Source: a virus. From it: 48,652 nt of DNA. Positions 8,701 to 15,055 of the stretch are shown here, in pieces (position 1 is the first letter of the stretch; each line of letters opens with the position of its first letter). The notes below the pieces were generated by a model that saw only the letters and a program-made list of their open reading frames with translations, searched no databases and was not told the DNA's origin. Location: positions 1-48,652 of the IMG/VR virus record IMGVR_UViG_3300021961_000151. One strand, 5' to 3'. The translations under genes were made by a program, and so were the position numbers.

Positions 8701-11158
8701 CTGTAGTATAGTAAAGATTAGTACCTTCTGCTAAATTAGTAGTGGTCTTACCAGATAATCTTACGTCAAAGTCTGAGTCTGCTCTAACAGTAGTATAGTA
8801 AAGATTAGAACCTTCTGTTAAATCAGAAGTAGTATTGTCACCAAAATCAGAATCAAATCTTGCTGTAGTATAATAAAGATTGGTACCTTCTGTAACATTC
8901 GTAGTAGTCTTAGTAGCCAATCTAACATCGAAATCGGAATCAGCTCGCGCTGTAGTATAATAAAGATTATCACCTTCAGTTAAATTAGTAGTAGTCTTAG
9001 TGGCTAAATTTTTATCAAAATCAGAATCTGCTCTGACTACTGTGTAGTAAAGATTATTACCTTCTGCTAAATTAGTAGTGGTTCTATCACCTAAGGCTGA
9101 ATCAAATCTAGCATCTGTATAATAGAGATTACTACCTTCGGTTAAGTTATCAGTTGTTTTAACAGCTAGTCTTGCATCAAAGTCTGAATCATGTCTAGCT
9201 TTAGTGTAATAAAGATTACTACCTTCTGTTAATTGTGAAGTAGTAAATGGCCCTAGAGTAACTGAGTCTGTAAAGTCACCAGTAGCTGTAGATAATGTTA
9301 ATACTCCTGTGGCATCGTTATAAGCAAGCCCAGTAACACCAGATACAGTAGAAGTGGTTACATTAGTAATTTGTCCTTGAGCATTAACTGTAAGTACCGG
9401 AATACTACTTGCTGAACCATAAGTGTCAGCAGTGACTCCAGTATTGGTAATACTAATATTACCACTAGATACAGTAATACCTGTACCACCGACAGCATGT
9501 ACATCAAAGTCTGAATCATGTCTAGCAGTAGTATAATAAAGATTGTTGCCTTCTGCTAAGTCGCTAGTACTCTTAGTAGCTAGTCTTACATCGAAGTCAG
9601 AATCAACTCTTGCTTGAGTATAATAGAGATTATTACCTTCTGATAAAGCAGTAGTAGTATGATTAGAAATATCTGATACTTGACCTGTAACGTTACCTGT
9701 TAAATTACCTTGAAAGGTTGCTGCTACAAAAGTTTCAGAACCTACAGTCCATTTATCAGCGGCTTCATCCCATAGTAAAGATTTATTAGAATCAGTACCT
9801 CGTTCTATTTCAATACCGCCATCTAATGACGGTGTACCTGCTTCATTAGCATTAAGTACAATGATATTGTCACCAATATCTACTTGACTAGAATTAACAG
9901 TAGTAGTAGTACCAGCAACAATAAGATCTCCTCTTACAACTGCTGTATTAGTAATTAATAATCCACCAAAGGTAGCTGAGTCTGTAGTACCTACTGGTTG
10001 TCCAATAGATATAGTACCAGTAGATGCATTATAGGTAACACCAGTACCTGCAGTCAATGCATTTTTAGCATCTGAGTCTGCTCTAGCTGTAGTATAATAT
10101 AAATTAGTACCTTCTGCTAAGTCAGTAGTTGTTTTAGTAGTTAATGCAACGGTAAAATCTGAATCATGTCTGGCTGTAGTATAATATAAATTAGAACCTT
10201 CTGCTAAATCTGAAGTGCTCTTAGTTGCCAGTCTAGTATCGAAATCTGAATCTACTCTACCTGTTGTATAGTAGAGGTTGTCACCTTCTGTTAGGTTACT
10301 TGTATTTTTAGTTGCTAGTCTTACATCGAAATCAGAATCAGCTCTATCTGTAGTGTAATAAAGATTAGAACCCTCTGATAAGCTGCTAGTATTTTTAGTA
10401 GCTAATCTTATATCAAAATCTGAATCATGTCTGTCTGTAGTATAATAAAGGTTGGTACCTTCATCAAGATCTGAAGTTGTTTTAGTATCAAATCTTGTAT
10501 CGAATCTTGCTGTGGTATAATAAAGATTGTCTCCCTCTGCTAAATCGGAAGTGGTATTATCACCGAAATCAGAATCAAATCTAGCAGTTGTATAAAATAG
10601 ATTAGTAGTACCTTCATTAATGTCATCTGTAGTGATACCTGCATTAGTAGTAATAATAGTATCACCGTTAAATTGTAATACATCTGTAGCACTATCATAA
10701 CTTAAAATTTGACTACCTAGGTAAATAGTGCTACCACTTAGATATAAGTCTCTCCATTTATTAGCTGAGGTACCTAAGTCATATGTTACGTCTGCAGCCG
10801 GGACTAAATTTTCTGGTATAGCATTAAATCTTATAGCTACACCACCAGCTGAATCTACTACGAAATCATCGGAACTAAATGAAGCTGCACCTACATTATC
10901 TGTAGAAGCTAACTCTAATGTTAATGTCCAAGTATCAGCTGAAGAGTCCCAAGATAAATCAATACCGTTACCTTCTGTAAGTGTTAATGGTTCCCATTTT
11001 GAAGTGGCCTCATTATATGCTAAAAGGTCACCTGAAACTGCTCCTGTTGTATTAACACCTGCTAGGTTATTAATACTAAATGCACCAGAGGTAACAGTCG
11101 CGATAGGAGTTCCAACTACAACCTTTTTAACTAAGATTTTATTTTGATTTGATGGCAT
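5756..11158 (-). CDS. 1800-aa repeat tail-fibre protein
   Basis: Long virion fibre, probably receptor-contacting. About 20 copies of a 29-residue unit built around EGxNLYYTTARxDSDFDxRLATK fall in three blocks (about 175-375, 500-555, 640-830). A non-repeat domain (about 930-1340) contains PVYITGVHNAAHPYHSHHP and a Gly-rich beta region. The C-terminal 430 residues carry a second repeat, LSYNSSTGxFxYTGPSAAEVRAHFSA. The protein ends soon after a DADKLDGQEGSYYR motif common near fibre C-termini, without an S74 chaperone or a recognisable adhesin tip. AAGGG lies 5 nt before the ATG. A module around TTTVNSSQVDIGDNIIVLNA is shared with the 1428-aa fibre. The fibre role is secure; its attachment point is not. 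Confidence 0.85.
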   Translation of the reverse strand: MPSNQNKILVKKVVVGTPIATVTSGAFSINNLAGVNTTGAVSGDLLAYNEATSKWEPLTLTEGNGIDLSWDSSADTWTLTLELASTDNVGAASFSSDDFVVDSAGGVAIRFNAIPENLVPAADVTYDLGTSANKWRDLYLSGSTIYLGSQILSYDSATDVLQFNGDTIITTNAGITTDDINEGTTNLFYTTARFDSDFGDNTTSDLAEGDNLYYTTARFDTRFDTKTTSDLDEGTNLYYTTDRHDSDFDIRLATKNTSSLSEGSNLYYTTDRADSDFDVRLATKNTSNLTEGDNLYYTTGRVDSDFDTRLATKSTSDLAEGSNLYYTTARHDSDFTVALTTKTTTDLAEGTNLYYTTARADSDAKNALTAGTGVTYNASTGTISIGQPVGTTDSATFGGLLITNTAVVRGDLIVAGTTTTVNSSQVDIGDNIIVLNANEAGTPSLDGGIEIERGTDSNKSLLWDEAADKWTVGSETFVAATFQGNLTGNVTGQVSDISNHTTTALSEGNNLYYTQARVDSDFDVRLATKSTSDLAEGNNLYYTTARHDSDFDVHAVGGTGITVSSGNISITNTGVTADTYGSASSIPVLTVNAQGQITNVTTSTVSGVTGLAYNDATGVLTLSTATGDFTDSVTLGPFTTSQLTEGSNLYYTKARHDSDFDARLAVKTTDNLTEGSNLYYTDARFDSALGDRTTTNLAEGNNLYYTVVRADSDFDKNLATKTTTNLTEGDNLYYTTARADSDFDVRLATKTTTNVTEGTNLYYTTARFDSDFGDNTTSDLTEGSNLYYTTVRADSDFDVRLSGKTTTNLAEGTNLYYTTARVDSDARLAISIDDQGGDGSLSYNNSTGVITYSGPTDAEVRAHFTGGTGVTITSGQIDIGQDVATNASVIFDGVSATNVSTTTVSATVGEITDHLIFTPTSAQLESDGKLYYDNTDKALRFFTDDSGGTVSIGQQMTIRVWNNSGVVIGKGKPVYITGVHNAAHPYHSHHPTVALADASDEAKKDVIGLAASQIEINSHGWIRIKGWVGGIDTTTLTSGGRIHLGYLNPGDIVDTAPEYPNFPMDIGYCLTSDSANGNGTIYVDIVDHSFERIRVTGTGRVDGNFTIGGNLTVLGAQSSVAINNLNVSNSFIYLAGGDTIGETNTLFTGSGLDNATLIGHYKGDSDKYYYVKITAVDSQGDTIQWGYDSSAGVGNFTPLAFDSAGSGITSWVLDSDATYKGVSSLIAPLSYGISASFIRGFNHTVDDRWKGFAQPANIDIGVIGNYNTPGDPYAHTGLFRDASDSKWRLFDGYSPEPEGDIDILDSSYMAATLVANFEGPLTGNVTGNVTGQVSDLTNQASFIRGIFNGIDAGGDGSFAYNNSTGAFTYTGPSAAEVRAHFSAGTGLTLSSGQYSITNTGVTATTYGSSTQIPQLTINAQGQVTSATTVQVAGVDSASWDSATNVYRISLATGSNLDTIINGFNSLSFKSLSDSATEVVRSKISVTDAGGDGSLAYNASTGVITYTGPSASEVRAHFSATGDLSYNSSTGVFDFTESDRTPAQIRGLFSAAGDLSYNSSTGAFSYTDSDRSAAQIKGLFSASSGIDYNSSTGAFTADQGEIRGFFSAAGNLSYNASTGQFSYTDSDRSAAQIKGLFSAVDAGGDGSFSYNSTTGAFTYTGPSAAEVRAHLSAGGDLSYNSSTGVISFTERTDGEVRGLISVTDNGGDGSLAYNSGTGVITYTGPSASEVRAHISATGDITYNSGTGVINFNETYSTASEILTALLTVDGAGTLLDADKLDGQEGSYYRINVYDASGTLLN
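5900..7080 (-). repeat. YNSSTGxFxYTGPSAAEVRAH repeats in the 1800-aa fibre
   Basis: Imperfect repeats of about 28-45 residues covering the C-terminal part of the fibre, each with a Y-N-x-S/T-T-G core and an EVRAHxSA or QIKGLFSA half. Several copies carry a DAGGDGS insert. Two isolated copies also occur further upstream in the same gene (about 8575-8660). Confidence 0.75.
8670..10625 (-). repeat. 29-aa (87-nt) tandem repeats in the 1800-aa fibre, three blocks
   Basis: The unit is about 29 codons, roughly [D/N]L[A/T]EGxNLYYTTxRxDSDFDxRLATKxT. Blocks lie at about 10050-10625, 9505-9665 and 8670-9245, separated by non-repeat segments. Copies differ at many third positions, so they are old rather than recent duplications. 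Confidence 0.8.
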
Positions 11159-11166
11159 ACAATCCC

Positions 11167-11523
11167 TTATCTAGTTACAGAAGGAGTAACATAACAGTTA
11201 CCTTCTAATACTCTTTCTATTATAGTATTCTCATCGCTATCTTCAAAAGAAAGCTCAACATCATAAACATATCTTTTCTTTGGTAATAATTGGCTGGTCT
11301 CTGAGTTGGTTAAAGAAAGTGTAACTATACCAGCGGATGCAGGAGAAGCAATAATTGAATTGAATTCAAATGTATTATCACTATCTGCATTATAGTTTAG
11401 TTTTAATTTAGCAGATACTGCATAGTTGGTAAGATTCTTAGCTGAACCATCAGCATTAATCAGATGGACTTCGACTGCTACGTCAGCTCCTTGATCTATA
11501 GTTATTTCTTCGAAATGTGCCAT
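11167..11523 (-). CDS. small beta-rich virion-like protein
   Basis: 118 aa, predicted mostly beta: IDQGADVAVEVHLINADGS, then alternating hydrophobic strands, ending YVTPSVTR. The pattern recalls N-terminal baseplate/receptor-binding accessory domains of the BppU type and small Ig-like virion proteins beside fibre genes in marine T4-like phages; this is a resemblance, not an assignment. It has its own exact late promoter 28 nt upstream and lies 8 bases before the 1800-aa fibre. The two are probably co-transcribed, and it may be a connector or chaperone of that fibre. Confidence 0.6.
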   Translation of the reverse strand: MAHFEEITIDQGADVAVEVHLINADGSAKNLTNYAVSAKLKLNYNADSDNTFEFNSIIASPASAGIVTLSLTNSETSQLLPKKRYVYDVELSFEDSDENTIIERVLEGNCYVTPSVTR

Positions 11524-11551
11524 ACAATATAATCCAAATAGAATTTCTATT

Positions 11552-11559
11552 TATTTATA
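11552..11559 (-). promoter_or_regulatory. T4-type late promoter for the 118-aa and 1800-aa fibre genes
   Basis: Exact TATAAATA on the minus strand, immediately followed by an overlapping AATAAATA (11548-11555). The predicted start near 11546 gives a leader of about 23 nt. It lies just after the terminator of the DUF932 unit, so the late unit starts afresh here. Confidence 0.75.
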
Positions 11560-11573
11560 CGAAGAGGAAAAAG

Positions 11574-11595
11574 AAAGAGGCCCGAAGGCCTCTTT
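11574..11595 (-). terminator. intrinsic terminator with UUCG tetraloop, after DUF932
   Basis: On the minus strand AAAGAGGCC-TTCG-GGCCTCTTT forms a perfect 9-bp stem with a C(UUCG)G loop, followed by the T-rich tail CTTTTTCC. It lies 20 bases after the DUF932 stop codon. It is the only clear intrinsic terminator I found in the window. Confidence 0.9.
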
Positions 11596-11615
11596 AAATA
11601 CAACTTAACTAAGAA

Positions 11616-12545
11616 TTAAGCTGCTTCTGCGTACTCAACAGCTTTGTTAAGTGCTTTAGATTTAAGGTTCTTTTTATTACCGAACCATGCACTGTCTAAT
11701 CTAGTTGCGTGATTACGTCCGAAGACATGATCAGTTAGATAAGTTACAGTGTTAAATGCTTGCCAGAAAGTACCTTCAGCATATTTAGCACCTGGTTGAG
11801 TATTAAGAGTATCATAAGCTAATTGAGCATTTCTAGAAGTAAACTCTAATACTTGACCTGATGGTTTACCAAATACATCGTTAAAGTAGTTTGTAATAGA
11901 CTCATTAGTGAATCTTTTTGATCCAATGAACTGAACTACATTTTTATAAGCATCTAGTTTTTCTCTAGCAATACCCATTTGTTCTTTAACATAGTCTGCA
12001 TCGAACCTAACTTTATGACTCATTCTAAACATATCGTTAGATACTGAATCTAAAGCAAATGATAAAGTATTGTTACATACTACTCTAATTGGAGTCATAC
12101 GAATATCGATACTTGAACCGTATTTGTGAGGATTAGTAAAGAGTAAATAGTTCTCAGTAACATCACCTTTAAATAATTCAAATGACTCTTTTGTTTTAGC
12201 TAATGCCCAAGTAATTTGACCATTTCTTAATGAACCCGCTGTATGCATTTCCATATCACCTGCTGTGACATATTCATTAAAGAAGTCAAACGCTTCATTG
12301 TTTTGTACTGGATTCCAATCAGTACCTACTACGTCTAATAAAGTATTATCAGAAGTACGTACAAGACCTTTCTTGCCTGGTACTACGATACCACTTGCTG
12401 TTATTAGATCTTGTTTCTCTACAGACCAATCAAGTCCAGCTGCAACTAACATTTCTTGAGGTGCTAGATTCTCATCTACAGCTACTCCCAATCCGTGCCA
12501 AGGTAACTCACCTGCATAAGCCATTGTTTCTACATTATGTGCCAT
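11616..12545 (-). CDS. DUF932 / TIGR03299 phage-plasmid protein
   Basis: 309 aa starting MAHNVETMAYAGELPWHGLG, the conserved opening of the DUF932 (TIGR03299) family found in many phages and plasmids. Molecular function is not established. I chose the ATG at 12543-12545 rather than one eight codons upstream, because GGGAGA sits 8 nt before it and the W-H-G-L-G motif is then in its usual place. The gene is a self-contained unit: a host-type promoter (TTGACA, 17 nt, TAATAT) upstream and a strong terminator downstream. This points to early expression, unlike the surrounding virion genes. Confidence 0.85.
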   Translation of the reverse strand: MAHNVETMAYAGELPWHGLGVAVDENLAPQEMLVAAGLDWSVEKQDLITASGIVVPGKKGLVRTSDNTLLDVVGTDWNPVQNNEAFDFFNEYVTAGDMEMHTAGSLRNGQITWALAKTKESFELFKGDVTENYLLFTNPHKYGSSIDIRMTPIRVVCNNTLSFALDSVSNDMFRMSHKVRFDADYVKEQMGIAREKLDAYKNVVQFIGSKRFTNESITNYFNDVFGKPSGQVLEFTSRNAQLAYDTLNTQPGAKYAEGTFWQAFNTVTYLTDHVFGRNHATRLDSAWFGNKKNLKSKALNKAVEYAEAA

Positions 12546-12591
12546 ATTATTTTCTCCCTTTGTTGACATTAATATATTCTTTCATTCTTAT

Positions 12592-12620
12592 ATATTAACT
12601 GATTTCACATCAAATGTCAA
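12592..12620 (-). promoter_or_regulatory. sigma-70-type promoter for DUF932
   Basis: On the minus strand a perfect TTGACA (12620-12615) is followed by a 17-nt spacer and TAATAT (12597-12592), a weaker -10 matching 4 of 6 positions. The transcript would start near 12585 and include the GGGAGA SD of DUF932. The 129-base gap 12546-12674 otherwise holds only an A/T-rich palindrome TTTTTCGAAAAA. Confidence 0.65.
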
Positions 12621-12674
12621 GCCCTAAACCCAATTATTTTTCGAAAAAGTTTGTTTTAAAATCAATGACTTAGC

Positions 12675-13136
12675 TTATTTGATCTCGAAAAGACCTATTT
12701 TTTCTAGATTTTTATCGTATGTTTCGGTATCAAGAGCACCAGTATATTCAATATCTACGTTATGTACTTCTTTAATAATACGTTTTATGTTATTCCAATT
12801 AGCCGGTCTTTTGTTAACTTTATTAGATATAGTAAAGCAATTATAGTCTTTACATATATTAGGACGATCTTTATAGATAGAACATGTTTTTAAATCACCT
12901 TTAGTCTCTAATTTAGAACAAGTATATTCTATTTCAAATGGAGATACATTATGATGAGTATGTTCTTGTTGAGTAAGGTTTCTAGGATTATGCCAAATAA
13001 TCTTTTGTTGTGTACCTACAATAGCATTTAAAAACACTACTTGTTCAGGAGTAGCTAATTGTGTTTTAGATTGCCATTTACAACAATGAGCACAACGTTG
13101 ACATACATCTGACGTTATGAGTGTATCATCTAACAT
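12675..13136 (-). CDS. CxxCxxCC (YkgJ-type) cysteine-cluster protein
   Basis: 153 aa with the Fe/Zn-chelating signature C12-x2-C15-x2-C18-C19 near the N-terminus and a second set C73, C85, C95, C100 in SIYKDRPNICKDYNC. These fit the YkgJ / 'zinc- or iron-chelating' family, whose members often lie beside modification enzymes. Biochemical role is unknown; binding of an iron-sulphur cluster or metal delivery to the neighbouring iron oxygenase are possible. It lies 4 bases after the oxygenase-like gene and is the last gene of the run 15006 to 12675. Confidence 0.8.
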   Translation of the reverse strand: MLDDTLITSDVCQRCAHCCKWQSKTQLATPEQVVFLNAIVGTQQKIIWHNPRNLTQQEHTHHNVSPFEIEYTCSKLETKGDLKTCSIYKDRPNICKDYNCFTISNKVNKRPANWNNIKRIIKEVHNVDIEYTGALDTETYDKNLEKIGLFEIK

Positions 13137-13140
13137 GATA

Positions 13141-13830
13141 TTACTCTGTAGAAATTTCCTCGAGCACTAAATTACGCATAGCTTTAGATTGTGGATCATC
13201 ACCGTATTTAAAAATATAAGATACAGTCATTCTCCAGCAGTCTGTTTTAGCACAATGGTATACTAATTTATCTTGTGGTTCACCGTAATGGCCAAAGTAA
13301 CCATATTTACATTGCCAACCTGGTTTATCTTGCAAAGATATTACTTTATTGGTTTTCCAATCATAGTAATCAAAAGAACCGGTACCTTTTTCAGACCAAG
13401 TAAAGATAAGATTGTAAGCTGTAGCATTAGCGTTATTATGCCAGGCAATCCATCCACCAGGAGGATACATACAAGCTAAAGCGTTAAACCTAACAGAAAA
13501 GGCTGATGACATATCTATGTTTAATTGATTATACTTATTAACTTGTTCTTGCCAATATCCTGGCCCACCTTCTCTTAATACTGTTTGATCTGGTCTTAGA
13601 TTAAAACTCTGAGCGGATTCTGGATAACCATCATGATCTCTTCCTTTATCCATAATATATTTTAGATAAGCTGCATTAGTCCAATAATCGTAATGTTGTT
13701 TTTCAAAGGTACGAAAACCTGAACCATCTAATCGATAATGTTTTGCAATCTCAGCGCGATTATCATACATCCATAACCAATCGTTAAGTACTTCTAGTAA
13801 ATCTTTATTTCGTATATCAATTGTTTGCAT
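13141..13830 (-). CDS. 2OG-Fe(II) oxygenase-like protein
   Basis: 229 aa resembling the small 2-oxoglutarate/Fe(II) dioxygenase-like proteins of marine T4-like phages. The double-stranded beta-helix core is visible as ALACMYPPGGWIAWHNNANA, then YNLIFTWS, then YHCAKTDCWRMTVSYIF. Candidate iron ligands are His131 and His192, with Asn133 where Asp is usual, and Arg200 as the likely 2-oxoglutarate anchor. The H-x-N in place of H-x-D leaves activity uncertain. It overlaps the glycosyltransferase gene by 14 bases and is followed by the Cys-cluster gene, so the three are probably made together. Prolyl, asparaginyl or lysyl hydroxylation of a virion protein is possible but unproven. Confidence 0.7.
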   Translation of the reverse strand: MQTIDIRNKDLLEVLNDWLWMYDNRAEIAKHYRLDGSGFRTFEKQHYDYWTNAAYLKYIMDKGRDHDGYPESAQSFNLRPDQTVLREGGPGYWQEQVNKYNQLNIDMSSAFSVRFNALACMYPPGGWIAWHNNANATAYNLIFTWSEKGTGSFDYYDWKTNKVISLQDKPGWQCKYGYFGHYGEPQDKLVYHCAKTDCWRMTVSYIFKYGDDPQSKAMRNLVLEEISTE

Positions 13831-14566
13831 ATTCGTATATGTTAGAATCTTTTTTAGCCATATTAGAGTAATGCATAATAACTATTGGGTCTTTAGGGTC
13901 ATGTCGACCATCATGATAACAAGTATACCAATTCCATCGAGCATCGTCTGGAAAGATTCCTATTTTTAATTTATTTTCCCATTTAGGGTCTTTATTAATT
14001 AACCACCATAAAGAAAACTGGTCCCACCATTTTAATGATCGTGGATAGTTTCTTTCATCCCAGCCACCTTGTTCATTTTTAGGCCACCATTCATTATTCC
14101 ATTGCTTTTTAAATAGTTCATACCAATCATTACAAAAATCTAATACTTCTTTCTTAGATGATCTATATAAACATACACCACCACATAAACCTAAACGCCC
14201 GGCTGGGAAATAAACTTCTTTAAAAACATATTTACGATCATCTCCTAGGTAAGTAAACATAAGATCATGATCACCTAATTCATCAAATACTTTAGCTATA
14301 TCTTCATGGACTACTTCACAATCAGCATCAATATACATAGTAATATCATAAGGCGATTGAGCCATACCCCATAACTTAGCTCTATAATGATCATCGCAAA
14401 TAATAACTTTATCACATATATCTGCTCTATGATCTACAAATCGTTCTTCTGTTACTAGAGTACATTTAGCTTCAGGATTATGATCCATAATAGATTCGAT
14501 AAGGTTAATAGCGAGAATGTAAAAGTTAGGTTGTTTAGAAGCAACTACAAGATAACCGTTATTCAT
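13817..14566 (-). CDS. glycosyltransferase, GT-A fold (GT8-like)
   Basis: 249 aa with a Rossmann-like start (GYLVVASKQPNFYILAINL), then YIDADCEV carrying the D80-x-D82 motif that binds metal and nucleotide sugar, and the GGVCLYRSS segment typical of GT8-like enzymes. The C-terminal 100 residues are rich in Trp (ERNYPRSLKWWDQFSLWW). No signal peptide or membrane segment, so it acts in the cytoplasm on protein, DNA or a soluble acceptor. Its start overlaps the stop of the 146-aa gene (TAATG) and its end overlaps the oxygenase-like gene. The acceptor is unknown; the adjacent fibre is the obvious candidate. Confidence 0.85.
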   Translation of the reverse strand: MNNGYLVVASKQPNFYILAINLIESIMDHNPEAKCTLVTEERFVDHRADICDKVIICDDHYRAKLWGMAQSPYDITMYIDADCEVVHEDIAKVFDELGDHDLMFTYLGDDRKYVFKEVYFPAGRLGLCGGVCLYRSSKKEVLDFCNDWYELFKKQWNNEWWPKNEQGGWDERNYPRSLKWWDQFSLWWLINKDPKWENKLKIGIFPDDARWNWYTCYHDGRHDPKDPIVIMHYSNMAKKDSNIYEYANN

Positions 14567-15006
14567 TATATACCCAATTCTTCTTTAACAATCAATTGTG
14601 CAAATATTTGCATCTCTACGATATTTTTAGATTTCCTTAATCTTGCTTTTAATTCACGATTCTTTGAATTTTTTATTTCAGGTATTTCAAAAGCATTTAA
14701 TTTAGCATCAAATAATGCAGCTAATTGTTCTTGCTTTTTCTTTTGCTGTTCTTTTAAATAGCGAGTTCTTGACTCCTCTGCTTTTTTATCTGCTCTTGCC
14801 TGCGTATTTTTATCTAATTGCTCTGTACCTAATTGATCAAGTACTTCTTGAAAGTCAGGATTGGCTTGTCCCTTATCATCTAGCTTAGAGACTGTTAATT
14901 GTTGCGATGTTTTTTTACCGTCCGGCTGTGTAATGACTAATATGCCAGTAATACGATCCTTTGCATAGTTTTCCCAGAATGCATGATTCTGCCATTGTCT
15001 ATTCAT
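14566..15006 (-). CDS. unknown 146-aa protein, first gene of the accessory island
   Basis: Not recognised. Residues 1-60 look globular (HAFWENYAKDRITGILVITQ). Residues 70-110 form a strongly charged coiled-coil-like helix rich in K, E, Q and R, and the C-terminus is helical. No membrane segment or Cys. GGAG lies 6 nt before the ATG, and a perfect consensus host-type promoter lies just upstream, making this the leading gene of an operon with the glycosyltransferase, oxygenase-like and Cys-cluster genes. It could be a structural adaptor or scaffold for those enzymes. Confidence 0.8.
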   Translation of the reverse strand: MNRQWQNHAFWENYAKDRITGILVITQPDGKKTSQQLTVSKLDDKGQANPDFQEVLDQLGTEQLDKNTQARADKKAEESRTRYLKEQQKKKQEQLAALFDAKLNAFEIPEIKNSKNRELKARLRKSKNIVEMQIFAQLIVKEELGI

Positions 15007-15026
15007 AATGTACTCCGTAATAGAAT

Positions 15027-15055
15027 ATTATATATCAATTAAAAATTAATGTCAA
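15027..15055 (-). promoter_or_regulatory. perfect consensus sigma-70 promoter of the accessory island
   Basis: On the minus strand TTGACA (15055-15050), exactly 17 nt, then TATAAT (15032-15027): all 12 consensus bases at ideal spacing. The -35 overlaps the stop codon of the 1423-aa fibre. A start near 15020 gives a leader of about 14 nt containing the GGAG of the 146-aa gene. Such a match in a tightly packed late region is very unlikely by chance. Confidence 0.88.

Noticed and set aside
10728-11147. 139-codon plus-strand open frame opposite the start of the 1800-aa fibre
   Set aside because: Antisense shadow of a clear fibre gene; no promoter or SD.
12546-12569. Upstream ATG adding eight residues to DUF932
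   Set aside because: The SD GGGAGA lies between it and the MAHNVE start, and the family begins at the latter.
12630-12660. TTTTTCGAAAAA palindrome between the Cys-cluster gene and DUF932 as a terminator
   Set aside because: Stem is nearly all A-T and there is no following T run, so it is not a convincing terminator.
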